DNA of 64,000 nt from Microbacterium sufflavum. Lineage in GTDB: Bacteria; Actinomycetota; Actinomycetes; Actinomycetales; Microbacteriaceae. Within the stretch, counting starts at the first letter, position 1; each line of letters begins with the position of its first letter. The notes beneath the pieces were generated by a model. That model searched no databases, was not told the origin of the DNA, and saw only the letters and a program-made list of their open reading frames with translations. Both the position numbers and the translations under genes were made by a program. The stretch spans positions 1,612,001 through 1,676,000 of the forward strand of contig NZ_JAHWXK010000001.1 of assembly GCF_023091155.1 (NCBI RefSeq). The letters run 5' to 3'. Shown here one piece after another: positions 9,055 to 15,899 of this stretch.

Positions 9055-9954
9055 CTACGTCCGCGCCGCGGGGGTGGCGCCGAAGAAGGCGGCCAGCGCC
9101 GCGGCGAGGGGTGCCGGGGCCTCCTCCGCCATGTGGTGGCCGCTCTCGATGCCGTGCCCGCGCACGTCGTCGGCCCAGTCCCGCCAGATGCGGACCGGGT
9201 CGCCGTAGAGGTCCTCCAGGTCGTCGCGCGTCGACCACAGCACGAGCGCGGGCATCCGCAGGCGGCGCCCCGCGGCGGCGTCCGCCTCCTCGTGCGCGCG
9301 GTCGATCGTGAGGCCGGCTCGGTAGTCCTCGAGCATCGCGCGCACGACGGACGGGTCGTGCACGGCGCGGACGAGTTCCGCATGATTCGCGGCGCCCATG
9401 GTCTCCGGATCCGCCTTGGGCGCGTACCACGCCTCCGGGTCGGCCCCGATCACGCGCTCGGGGATGTCGGGCTGCGCGAAGAAGAACCAGTGCCACCACC
9501 GCGTCGCGAAGCGGGCGTCGGCGCGCCGGAGGTGCTCCGTGAGCGGGAGGCAGTCCAGCAGCGCGACGCGTTCGACCGCCTCCGGGGAGTCGAGGGCGAG
9601 ACGCAGCGCGACGTAGCTGCCCCGGTCGTGCCCCGCGAGGTGGAAGCGCTCGTGGCCGAGGTGGCGTGCGACGCCGCGGACGTCCTCCGCCACCGCCCGC
9701 TTCGAGTGGGCGGAGTGGTCGGGCGTGGGCGCGGGTCCGCGCGAGCGACCGTAACCGCGCAGGTCGGGGCAGATCACGGTGAACCCCTGCTCGACCAGGA
9801 GCGGGGCCACGCGATGCCAGGTGGCGGAGGTCCGCGGGTGACCGTGCAGCAGGACGACGGGCGGCCCGGAGCCGCCGTGCCGCACGAAGACGTCGGAGGC
9901 GCCGGTGCGCACGACCTCCTCCGTGAACCCCGGGAACAGCTCGCCGTCCGTCAT
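9055..9954 (-). CDS. Alpha/beta hydrolase, haloacetate-dehalogenase/epoxide-hydrolase type
   Basis: 299 aa. The oxyanion region is LLHGHPRTSATWHRVAP. The nucleophile elbow is GHDRGS, an Asp nucleophile in the H-D-R-G context typical of fluoroacetate/haloacetate dehalogenases (DehH1, FAcD). A late GIESGHHMAEEAP supplies the His. In that family Asp attacks the carbon bearing the halide and water releases the product. Whether this protein is a dehalogenase, an epoxide hydrolase or something else is not decided here. It overlaps the CDF transporter gene by ATGA and is the third gene of a three-gene operon. That linkage has no obvious metabolic logic. Confidence 0.82.
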   Translation of the reverse strand: MTDGELFPGFTEEVVRTGASDVFVRHGGSGPPVVLLHGHPRTSATWHRVAPLLVEQGFTVICPDLRGYGRSRGPAPTPDHSAHSKRAVAEDVRGVARHLGHERFHLAGHDRGSYVALRLALDSPEAVERVALLDCLPLTEHLRRADARFATRWWHWFFFAQPDIPERVIGADPEAWYAPKADPETMGAANHAELVRAVHDPSVVRAMLEDYRAGLTIDRAHEEADAAAGRRLRMPALVLWSTRDDLEDLYGDPVRIWRDWADDVRGHGIESGHHMAEEAPAPLAAALAAFFGATPAART

Positions 9955-10928
9955 CGCCCGGGGTCCGCCTCGTCCGGCAGCTTCTCCACCGGGGCGATCA
10001 CGACGTCCTGCACCTTCCAGTCGAGATCGGTGATGCCGGCGGCCGCGGCGGACAGGTCGTGCGTGGTGACCTTGCCCCGGCGCGGCACGACGAAGGCCTC
10101 GATGTGGAACACCTGACCCTGATCGCGCATGCGCACGGCGGCTTCGGCGACCCACGGACGACTGCGCAGATACGACACGATGTCGCCCGCGAGCGGGTGC
10201 GGGTTCTTGCTGTCGTACGTGCGGGCGCGCTGGTCCATCAGATCCACGATCGCGGTCCTGGTGTTGCGGAAGCCGTCCCAGATGATGCCGAGCGAGATGA
10301 ACAGGGCGGCAGCGCCGTCCAGCCACCAGATGCCGATGCCCACCCCCAGCACGCCGACGATCGAGGCGACCGTCGTCTGCCAGTCGGCCTTCGCCATGTC
10401 GGCGTCGGCGTAGAGCAGCTTGTTGTGCAGCACGGGTGCCAGCTTCGACTTCGCCGGTCCGTAGAAGAACACGGGTCCGACGATCACGACGACCATGACC
10501 GCGACCATCAGCCAGCCCAGCCAGATGGTCTGCCCGAACAGCTGCACCGTGCCGATGGTGGGGTGCTCGCCGGAGATGAGGCCCGTGACCGCCTCGATGG
10601 CCAGGTTGAGGCCCACGGCGAGGAGGGCGACACCCGCGACGAGGTGACCGACGCCCATCGCCCTGTGCAGCCCGTACGGGTGCTTCCGCGTGGGGCGGCG
10701 GCGCACGAAGAGCAGCGCGGTGAGGAACGCCACCTGCGGGATGAGGGAGAGCATGTCCTCGATCCACGCGGTGCGCATGGCCTGCGACTCGCCCACCACG
10801 AGGGCGATCACGGCGATCGTCACCGAGGTGTAGACGATCGTGAAGACCTCCCACCGCACCGCCTTCCGGATCGCGCGCTGCTGCTCGTCCGGGAGGGTCG
10901 TCCGTCCGAACTGCCCGGTCGTCGTCAT
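9951..10928 (-). CDS. Cation diffusion facilitator (CDF) family transporter
   Basis: 325 aa. Transmembrane helices span about residues 25-215, with cytoplasmic ends before and after. The metal-site helix reads YADADMAKADWQTTVAS (D/H-x-x-x-D type), and a charged C-terminal domain (about 230-325) ends in VQDVVIAPVEKLPDE. CDF proteins export divalent metals (Zn, Mn, Fe or others) by proton antiport. The metal cannot be read from sequence alone. Its start overlaps the upstream lipoprotein gene by ATGA, and its stop overlaps the hydrolase start by ATGA. The operon begins next to a candidate iron box, so an iron- or manganese-related role is attractive but unproven. Confidence 0.87.
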   Translation of the reverse strand: MTTTGQFGRTTLPDEQQRAIRKAVRWEVFTIVYTSVTIAVIALVVGESQAMRTAWIEDMLSLIPQVAFLTALLFVRRRPTRKHPYGLHRAMGVGHLVAGVALLAVGLNLAIEAVTGLISGEHPTIGTVQLFGQTIWLGWLMVAVMVVVIVGPVFFYGPAKSKLAPVLHNKLLYADADMAKADWQTTVASIVGVLGVGIGIWWLDGAAALFISLGIIWDGFRNTRTAIVDLMDQRARTYDSKNPHPLAGDIVSYLRSRPWVAEAAVRMRDQGQVFHIEAFVVPRRGKVTTHDLSAAAAGITDLDWKVQDVVIAPVEKLPDEADPGR

Positions 10929-11428
10929 GGCGACCCCACCTTCCGGTCGAGGTACGACTCGAGCGACGAGAGGAAGGCGTTCTCCCCGAGCGGCACGAGC
11001 ATCACGAGCTCGCGGTCGCCGGCGCCGTCGATGCCGGGGTAGCCGCGCGTGACTCCTGCTTTGTCGATCCACGGGGTGTCCGGGGTGATGGCGCCGGCGA
11101 TGAGGTCGAGGTCGCCCTGCTCGAGCATGCGCACGAGGGTCTCCTCCGACGCGACGGTCCAGGTCGTCTCGGCGTCGAGGTGCGCCGCGAAGCCGTCGAC
11201 GAGGTCGACGACGGGTCCTCGTGGTTCGTCGCCGGACAACTCGACGAGGTCTCCGTCGGGGGAGGTCCCGACGCGCAGCTCGCCGCCCGTCACGGCGTTC
11301 AACGTGCCGTCGGGGTCGCTGGGCACCGTGATCCCGCAGCCCGACAGCAGTGCCGCGATCAGCAGCCCGGCGACGGCCGCGGCGGTACGCCCGGCGCGGG
11401 CGGGTCGATCCGAGGAACTCCTACTCAC
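10925..11428 (-). CDS. Solute-binding-protein-like lipoprotein (periplasmic-binding fold, short)
   Basis: 167 aa from the GTG at 11428, chosen because GAGG lies upstream and it puts the signal segment near the N-terminus. A GTG at 11467 would add 13 residues. Signal: Arg-rich start, AAAVAGLLIAALLSGC with a lipobox Cys. The mature part resembles an amino-acid-type binding protein lobe: GELRVGTSPDGDLVELSGDEPRGPVVDLVDGFAAHL, then EETLVRMLEQGDLDLIAGAITPDTPW. At about 140 mature residues it is much shorter than the family norm (about 230-250), so it could be a one-lobe derivative. It is the first gene of the operon with the CDF transporter and hydrolase. Confidence 0.7.
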   Translation of the reverse strand: MSRSSSDRPARAGRTAAAVAGLLIAALLSGCGITVPSDPDGTLNAVTGGELRVGTSPDGDLVELSGDEPRGPVVDLVDGFAAHLDAETTWTVASEETLVRMLEQGDLDLIAGAITPDTPWIDKAGVTRGYPGIDGAGDRELVMLVPLGENAFLSSLESYLDRKVGSP

Positions 11429-11507
11429 GGCCCTCAGCCTCGCGGGGTCCACGACGGCCGACAACACTGTTGACGGCGATGGCTGTGCGCGCTAGCCCGG
11501 TGGGGTC

Positions 11508-11537
11508 TTGATAGGTAAGGGTATCCTTACCTATGGT
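11508..11537 (+). promoter_or_regulatory. Promoter with embedded perfect palindrome resembling an iron (DtxR/IdeR) box
   Basis: ATAGGTAAGG (11511-11520) and CCTTACCTAT (11525-11534) form a perfect 10-bp inverted repeat with a 4-bp spacer. Each arm resembles a half of the DtxR/IdeR consensus TTAGGTTAGGCTAACCTAA. The arms sit 5 bp further apart than in one 19-bp box, so two overlapping boxes could be read, each about 14/19 by eye. TTGATA (11508-11513) and TATGGT (11532-11537), 18 bp apart, could be -35 and -10, placing the start at the ATG at 11544. A bound repressor would cover the whole promoter. The site also lies 43 bp from the farthest start of the divergent operon. Confidence 0.6.
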
Positions 11538-11543
11538 GGTCTC

Positions 11544-11936
11544 ATGAGCAGCGCGTGCGAGCACCGGGACGACCCCGACTGGGACGACCTCGTGGGGGTG
11601 GTGCTCGTGGCCGGCGATGCGGCGGACGCGGGCGTCATCGCCGGGATCGCGGCGCGGCTGCCGGGGGACGCGCAGGGCGTCATCCTGCTGGAGGCCGCCG
11701 CTCATCTTCCGCGCCGGCACATCGATGCCCCCGCCGGTGTCTCCGTGCGCTGGCTCGTCCGCGACGAGGGGATCAGGGCTCATGCGCGCGGCGAGCGGCT
11801 GGCGAGTGCCGTGCATGCGTGGTGCGTCGAGTGGACCTGCACGGAGCCGCCCGAGCACTGGACGGTCTGGCTCGGTCCGCACACCCCGCCGCACGTGGCC
11901 CGGATGGCACGCAGCCTGCTCGGCGTCGCGAACTGA
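11544..11936 (+). CDS. SIP (siderophore-interacting protein) domain-only protein
   Basis: 130 aa. The region VGVVLVAGDAADAGVIAGIAARLPGDAQGVILLEAA, followed by VRWLVRDEG and a WTVWLGPHTPPHVARMARSLL ending, matches the C-terminal NAD(P)H-binding half of siderophore-interacting ferric reductases (PF04954). The N-terminal FAD-binding half is absent, so full ferric-siderophore reductase activity is not expected from this protein alone. The ATG lies 6 nt after TATGGT, which fits a leaderless transcript. The promoter contains the iron-box-like palindrome, consistent with an iron-related role (inference). Confidence 0.7.
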   Translation: MSSACEHRDDPDWDDLVGVVLVAGDAADAGVIAGIAARLPGDAQGVILLEAAAHLPRRHIDAPAGVSVRWLVRDEGIRAHARGERLASAVHAWCVEWTCTEPPEHWTVWLGPHTPPHVARMARSLLGVAN

Positions 11937-11942
11937 GCAGAC

Positions 11943-11981
11943 GAGGGCGCCCTCCCCGATCGGATCGGGAAGGACGCCCTC
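11943..11981. terminator. Bidirectional hairpin between convergent genes
   Basis: GAGGGCG (11943-11949) pairs with CGCCCTC (11975-11981). An inner C-rich/G-rich arm pair around CGATCGGATCG extends the structure. It sits between the stop of the SIP-domain gene and the stop of the giant fibrinogen-like gene and has no T-tract. Confidence 0.5.
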
Positions 11982-11992
11982 TGGTCGTGACC

Positions 11993-14900
11993 TCAGCCGC
12001 GCGGCATGGTCAGCCCGAGATCGAAGCTCAGGTCCGGGGAGAGATGGAAGTTGGCGTGCACCGATGCCGCGAGCACGTTCTCTCCCTTCGCGAGGAGCTT
12101 CGCCGGAACGGTGAAGGTGACGCGGTGGGCCGCCGCGGTCGTCGCCCGGGGCGCCGCCGTGGCGTACGTCTCCGCGGTGATCGCGCCGTCGGGAAGATTG
12201 CTCCGCCCGAGCTCGACCCCGTTCAGGTAGAGCACGACCCCGTCGTCCGCGACCACCGTGACCGAACCGTCGTGCACCGCCGCCGGGTCGTCCACGGTGA
12301 AGGTGTGCCGGAACTGGGCGCTCAGCGGTGCGGTGTCACCGCCCGCGCCGAGGTCGGTGGTCGCGGAGGTCACGCCCCGGGCGAACAGCGCCTCACCCGT
12401 GCTCCAGTCCGAGTCGTCGAACCCGACGGCGTTCCAGTCGGCCGGGAGCGCCTCGGTCGAGGAGCGCCACGACCAGGTGGAGCCCTCGGCGACGGTCACC
12501 GCGTCGGCCGCCGGATCGGCGTCGGGAGCGGCGTCCTGATCGGGATCGGCCTTCTGGTCGCCGCCCGCGTCGGGATCCGGAACAGGGTCGGGGGCCGTCG
12601 CGGTCGTCGTGGCGGTGACGGCGGTGACCGGTGAGGCTTCGCCGTCCGCGCCGACCGCCGTCACACCGTACTCGTACGCCGTCGAGGCCGCGAGGTCCGT
12701 CTCCGTGAACGCCGTCTCCGGCGCGGCGACGGTTCCGACCTGGTTCCCAGCCCGCGTGATCACATACGACGCGGCCGTGTTCGCGCTCGCCGGCGCCGTC
12801 CACGACAGTGTCGCCGAATCCGCGGTGGCGGTGGCCGTGAGGTCGGTCACGGGGCCCGGCGCGGTGGAGCGCCGTGCCGTGAAGGCGAGGTCGAAGCCGA
12901 GGTCCGGTGTCGCCCGGTAGTTGGCGTGGACCGATGCCGCGAGCACGTTGGTGCCGTCGACGAGGGCGCCCGCCGGTACCGAGAACACGGACCTCGCTCC
13001 CGACGCGGTCTTCTGCGAGACCACCGCGGTCGCCGTCGTGTTCTGCGTCGGGGTGCCGTCCGGCATCCGCACGCGCCCCAGCTCCTTCCCGTTCAGGTAG
13101 AGGATCACGCCGTCGTTCGCGATGACCGAGACGGTGCCGTCGACCACCGAGGCGGCGTCCTGCACCGCGAAGCTCTTCCGGAACTGCGCGCTCACCGGCT
13201 TCGTCGCGGCGTCGGACGGATCGAGGTCGGTGGTGGCGCCGCTGATGCCGCGGCCGAACAGTGCCCGGCCGACCGTCCAGTCCGCGTCGTCGAAGTCGGC
13301 CTCCGACCAGGTCGACGGGAGCGGGTCCGTGGATGACCGCCACGACCACGTGTCGCCGTTGCCGATCAGGGTCAGCGCCGACGCCGGAGCGGGTTCGACC
13401 GTGAACGCGGCCGTGCTGGCCGACCGGTTGCCCACCGCGTCGCGCGCCCGCACGAACCAGTTCGTCGGCTCGGCGGTGACGGGTGCCGTATAGGTCGCGG
13501 CCGTGGTGGTCGCCACGACGCGGTTGCCGCGCAGCACCTCGTACACGAGCCCGCCACCGGCGTCCGTGGAGCCGCCCCACGTGAGCACCTGCTGATCCCC
13601 GCTCGCCGTGGGCGTCGCGGAGATCGGACCGGGTGTCGTCGGCGCGGTGCTGTCGCGGGGGGCGAAGCGGATGAAGCCGCCCGACCACTGGTTCACGCCA
13701 CCCGCCCGCATCGAGTCGGTCAGGTCGCCGCCGACCCACAGCGTTCCGGTGCTGTCGAAGAACGAGCCCCACACGCCCTGCCCCGCACGCGAACGGACCA
13801 CGGGGGACCAGTCGGGGATGTAGTGTCCGGTCGCCGCGTCCCAGGCTCCGGCGAGGTTGATCTTGTCGACCTCTGTCCAGGGTTCCGTGATCTCCCGCTT
13901 GAGGTACTTGTCCTGGTAGACCTCGTCGCCGCAGTGGCAGCCCGCGATGACCACCGACCCGTTGTCGTCGACGGTCTGCATGTCGCCGCCCTCGTGCGCG
14001 ATCGAGCCGCCGACCAGCCGGAAAGTGGAGCGGTCGTAGGAGAACAGCGAGTGCTGCGAGCCGCCGAGATACACGCGGTCGCCGACCTCGGTCACCCCGT
14101 TCTGCCAGATGTAGCCCTGATAGTTGCCGTTCGCGTCGATGGTCGCCTCGCTGAACGTCGGCACCCACAGCGGCGACACCAGCGGAGCGCCGGCCACGGT
14201 CTGCAGCGCGACGGCGCTCGGCGTCGACGTCGTCTGCTTCCGCGTGAAGTAGCCGGAGAAGTACGTCCGGTCACCGCGATCCGAGGCGTCTACCGCGATG
14301 GCCGTGCCGTTCAGGTTCGCGTTCCAGTTCGTGTCCGGGGTGCTGGTGGACAGGAGGATGCGACCACCGTTCCAGGCGCTCGCGCTCTTTCCCGAGCCCA
14401 CGGCCGTGAGATGCGTCATGGCTCCGGCGACGTAGAGGTAGCCGTTCTTCACGTCCAGGTCGTGTACCGAGGGCACGGCACCGACGGCGCGGCTCTGCAC
14501 GGCCACCTGCGGCCCGGAGAGCCGGCCGGTCGCCGGGTCGAGGAACGCGAGGCCGACCTGAGGGGTGCCGTCGACCTGGGTGAACTGGCCGCCGATGGCC
14601 ACGCGTCCGTCCGGCAGTGCGGCGATCGCCTTGACCTGTCCGTTGAGCTGCGGCCGGAACGTCGACACCCACTGTCCGCTGTTCACGTCGAAGCCCGCGA
14701 GGTACGGCTGCTCGACCCGTCCGGCGCCGTCTCGTGACTGCTGCACATACCGGAAGTTCCCTCCGGCGAACACGGTGTTCCCGACCTGGCCGAACTCCGC
14801 GACTTCGACGTTGAGCTCCCCGTCCTTGCCGTTGGCGAGGCCGGAGACACCCCACACGGTGCGCTGGGCGTTGCTGTCGGGGATCGAACGCAGCGTCGAG

Positions 14901-15859
14901 GCGGCCGTGCCCGTGGCGGGCACGGTACCGAAGTCGAGATCGGCGAGCTTCAGCTGCGGCCGTACGAACATCTGCGCGAAGGGGATCGCGAAGCCGGCGC
15001 CCGCCGGGGCCCACAGGTACGACGTCGGGGTGTCCTGCCCGGTGATCTCGGCGCCGTACGACCAGCCCATCAGGTACCGGTGCGACTGCCGCTGGGCGAA
15101 GTAGGAGCCGTTCCATCCCGTGTCGTGCCCGAAGCCCGACTGTGAGGGGCCGCCCCAGCCGACGGCACCCGTCCAGCCGCCGGTGCCGGTGAAGCCGCCG
15201 ATGATCCAGTCCTTGATCGGGTTGCCGCCGGCCATGGTCCAGTTCCAGCGGTCGCGGCGCGCGAGGCTGAAGCGAACCTCCTGCCACCGGCTGCCGTCGA
15301 CGGCCGATGCGCGGTGCACGCGGATGCTGTCCGGAGGGAGCTGGTCGGGACGGGCGCCGTCGAGGAGCCCGTCGACGGTCTTGGCCGGCAGCTGTGCCGG
15401 CGCGAAAGCGGCCGTCCCCGAGGGTGTCGTGGTGATCTGCTCGGGCGTTCCCACGCCGTTGTAGTTCTCCTTCCACCCCTCGCGTCCGCGGCCGATCATG
15501 ACCCAGCCTCCGCCGAGGGTGGTCTGGTCGCAGTAGAACTGCTGCGGGTCCACGAGCGTGGGCGTGACCAACCAGTACACCCCGTCCGCCGACCCGGGGT
15601 TGTTCTGCTTGATCTCCCAGCAGGAGGCGGCCGCGGTCTCCGGGGTGAGCCCGTCCGGTGCGCTGGCGCCCGCCACCGGAGCGTTCTCGGTCGGCGCGTT
15701 CTCGGTCGCCGCGTTCTCGACGGGCGCGTTCGCGTCGAGCGCGTTCTCGGTCGCTGAGGCGCCGAGTGGCGCCAGGAGCGAGCCCGCCAGGACCGCGACC
15801 GTCGCGATCCCCACGAGGGCGCCCGCGCGGGCGGAGCCCCTCTGCGTGCTTCTGGTCAT
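11993..15859 (-). CDS. Giant secreted fibrinogen-like/beta-propeller protein (1288 aa), paralogue 1
   Basis: Sec signal peptide (about 1-37) followed by a pentapeptide-repeat spacer (E-N-A-x-x). A fibrinogen-C-terminal-like domain follows (about 70-320), with SCWEI, DGVYWL, QQFYCDQTTLGGGW and IGRGREGW (the bacterial YCDxxxxGGGW family). Next come a beta-propeller of delta-60-like repeats (about 320-740; FAGGNFRYV, DGRVAIGGQFTQVDG), an Fn3-like domain, a beta-sandwich-like module (WSWRSSTDPLPSTWSEADFD), a second Fn3, an acidic D/P-rich linker and a second copy of the module to the end. The start has AGGAAGGA 8 nt upstream. It lies 40 bp downstream of paralogue 2, probably as an operon. It is probably an extracellular adhesin or EPS-binding protein; the function is inference. 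Confidence 0.85.
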   Translation of the reverse strand: MTRSTQRGSARAGALVGIATVAVLAGSLLAPLGASATENALDANAPVENAATENAPTENAPVAGASAPDGLTPETAAASCWEIKQNNPGSADGVYWLVTPTLVDPQQFYCDQTTLGGGWVMIGRGREGWKENYNGVGTPEQITTTPSGTAAFAPAQLPAKTVDGLLDGARPDQLPPDSIRVHRASAVDGSRWQEVRFSLARRDRWNWTMAGGNPIKDWIIGGFTGTGGWTGAVGWGGPSQSGFGHDTGWNGSYFAQRQSHRYLMGWSYGAEITGQDTPTSYLWAPAGAGFAIPFAQMFVRPQLKLADLDFGTVPATGTAASTLRSIPDSNAQRTVWGVSGLANGKDGELNVEVAEFGQVGNTVFAGGNFRYVQQSRDGAGRVEQPYLAGFDVNSGQWVSTFRPQLNGQVKAIAALPDGRVAIGGQFTQVDGTPQVGLAFLDPATGRLSGPQVAVQSRAVGAVPSVHDLDVKNGYLYVAGAMTHLTAVGSGKSASAWNGGRILLSTSTPDTNWNANLNGTAIAVDASDRGDRTYFSGYFTRKQTTSTPSAVALQTVAGAPLVSPLWVPTFSEATIDANGNYQGYIWQNGVTEVGDRVYLGGSQHSLFSYDRSTFRLVGGSIAHEGGDMQTVDDNGSVVIAGCHCGDEVYQDKYLKREITEPWTEVDKINLAGAWDAATGHYIPDWSPVVRSRAGQGVWGSFFDSTGTLWVGGDLTDSMRAGGVNQWSGGFIRFAPRDSTAPTTPGPISATPTASGDQQVLTWGGSTDAGGGLVYEVLRGNRVVATTTAATYTAPVTAEPTNWFVRARDAVGNRSASTAAFTVEPAPASALTLIGNGDTWSWRSSTDPLPSTWSEADFDDADWTVGRALFGRGISGATTDLDPSDAATKPVSAQFRKSFAVQDAASVVDGTVSVIANDGVILYLNGKELGRVRMPDGTPTQNTTATAVVSQKTASGARSVFSVPAGALVDGTNVLAASVHANYRATPDLGFDLAFTARRSTAPGPVTDLTATATADSATLSWTAPASANTAASYVITRAGNQVGTVAAPETAFTETDLAASTAYEYGVTAVGADGEASPVTAVTATTTATAPDPVPDPDAGGDQKADPDQDAAPDADPAADAVTVAEGSTWSWRSSTEALPADWNAVGFDDSDWSTGEALFARGVTSATTDLGAGGDTAPLSAQFRHTFTVDDPAAVHDGSVTVVADDGVVLYLNGVELGRSNLPDGAITAETYATAAPRATTAAAHRVTFTVPAKLLAKGENVLAASVHANFHLSPDLSFDLGLTMPRG
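15681..15755 (-). repeat. Five tandem 15-bp units encoding E-N-A-x-x pentapeptides
   Basis: Five consecutive 15-bp units, each beginning gcgttc on the plus strand, encode pentapeptides such as ENAPT and ENAPV just after the signal peptide of the 1288-aa giant. The reading frame is preserved for any unit gain or loss. Paralogues at 15900 and 33483 lack this block. Confidence 0.8.
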
Positions 15860-15899
15860 TGTTGTTCCTTCCTGATGGGGGGCGGGGTGCGGCGTGAGG

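Noticed and set aside
15681..15755. CRISPR-like array
   Set aside because: The units are 15 bp, contiguous, without spacers, and in frame within a coding sequence. No cas genes are present.
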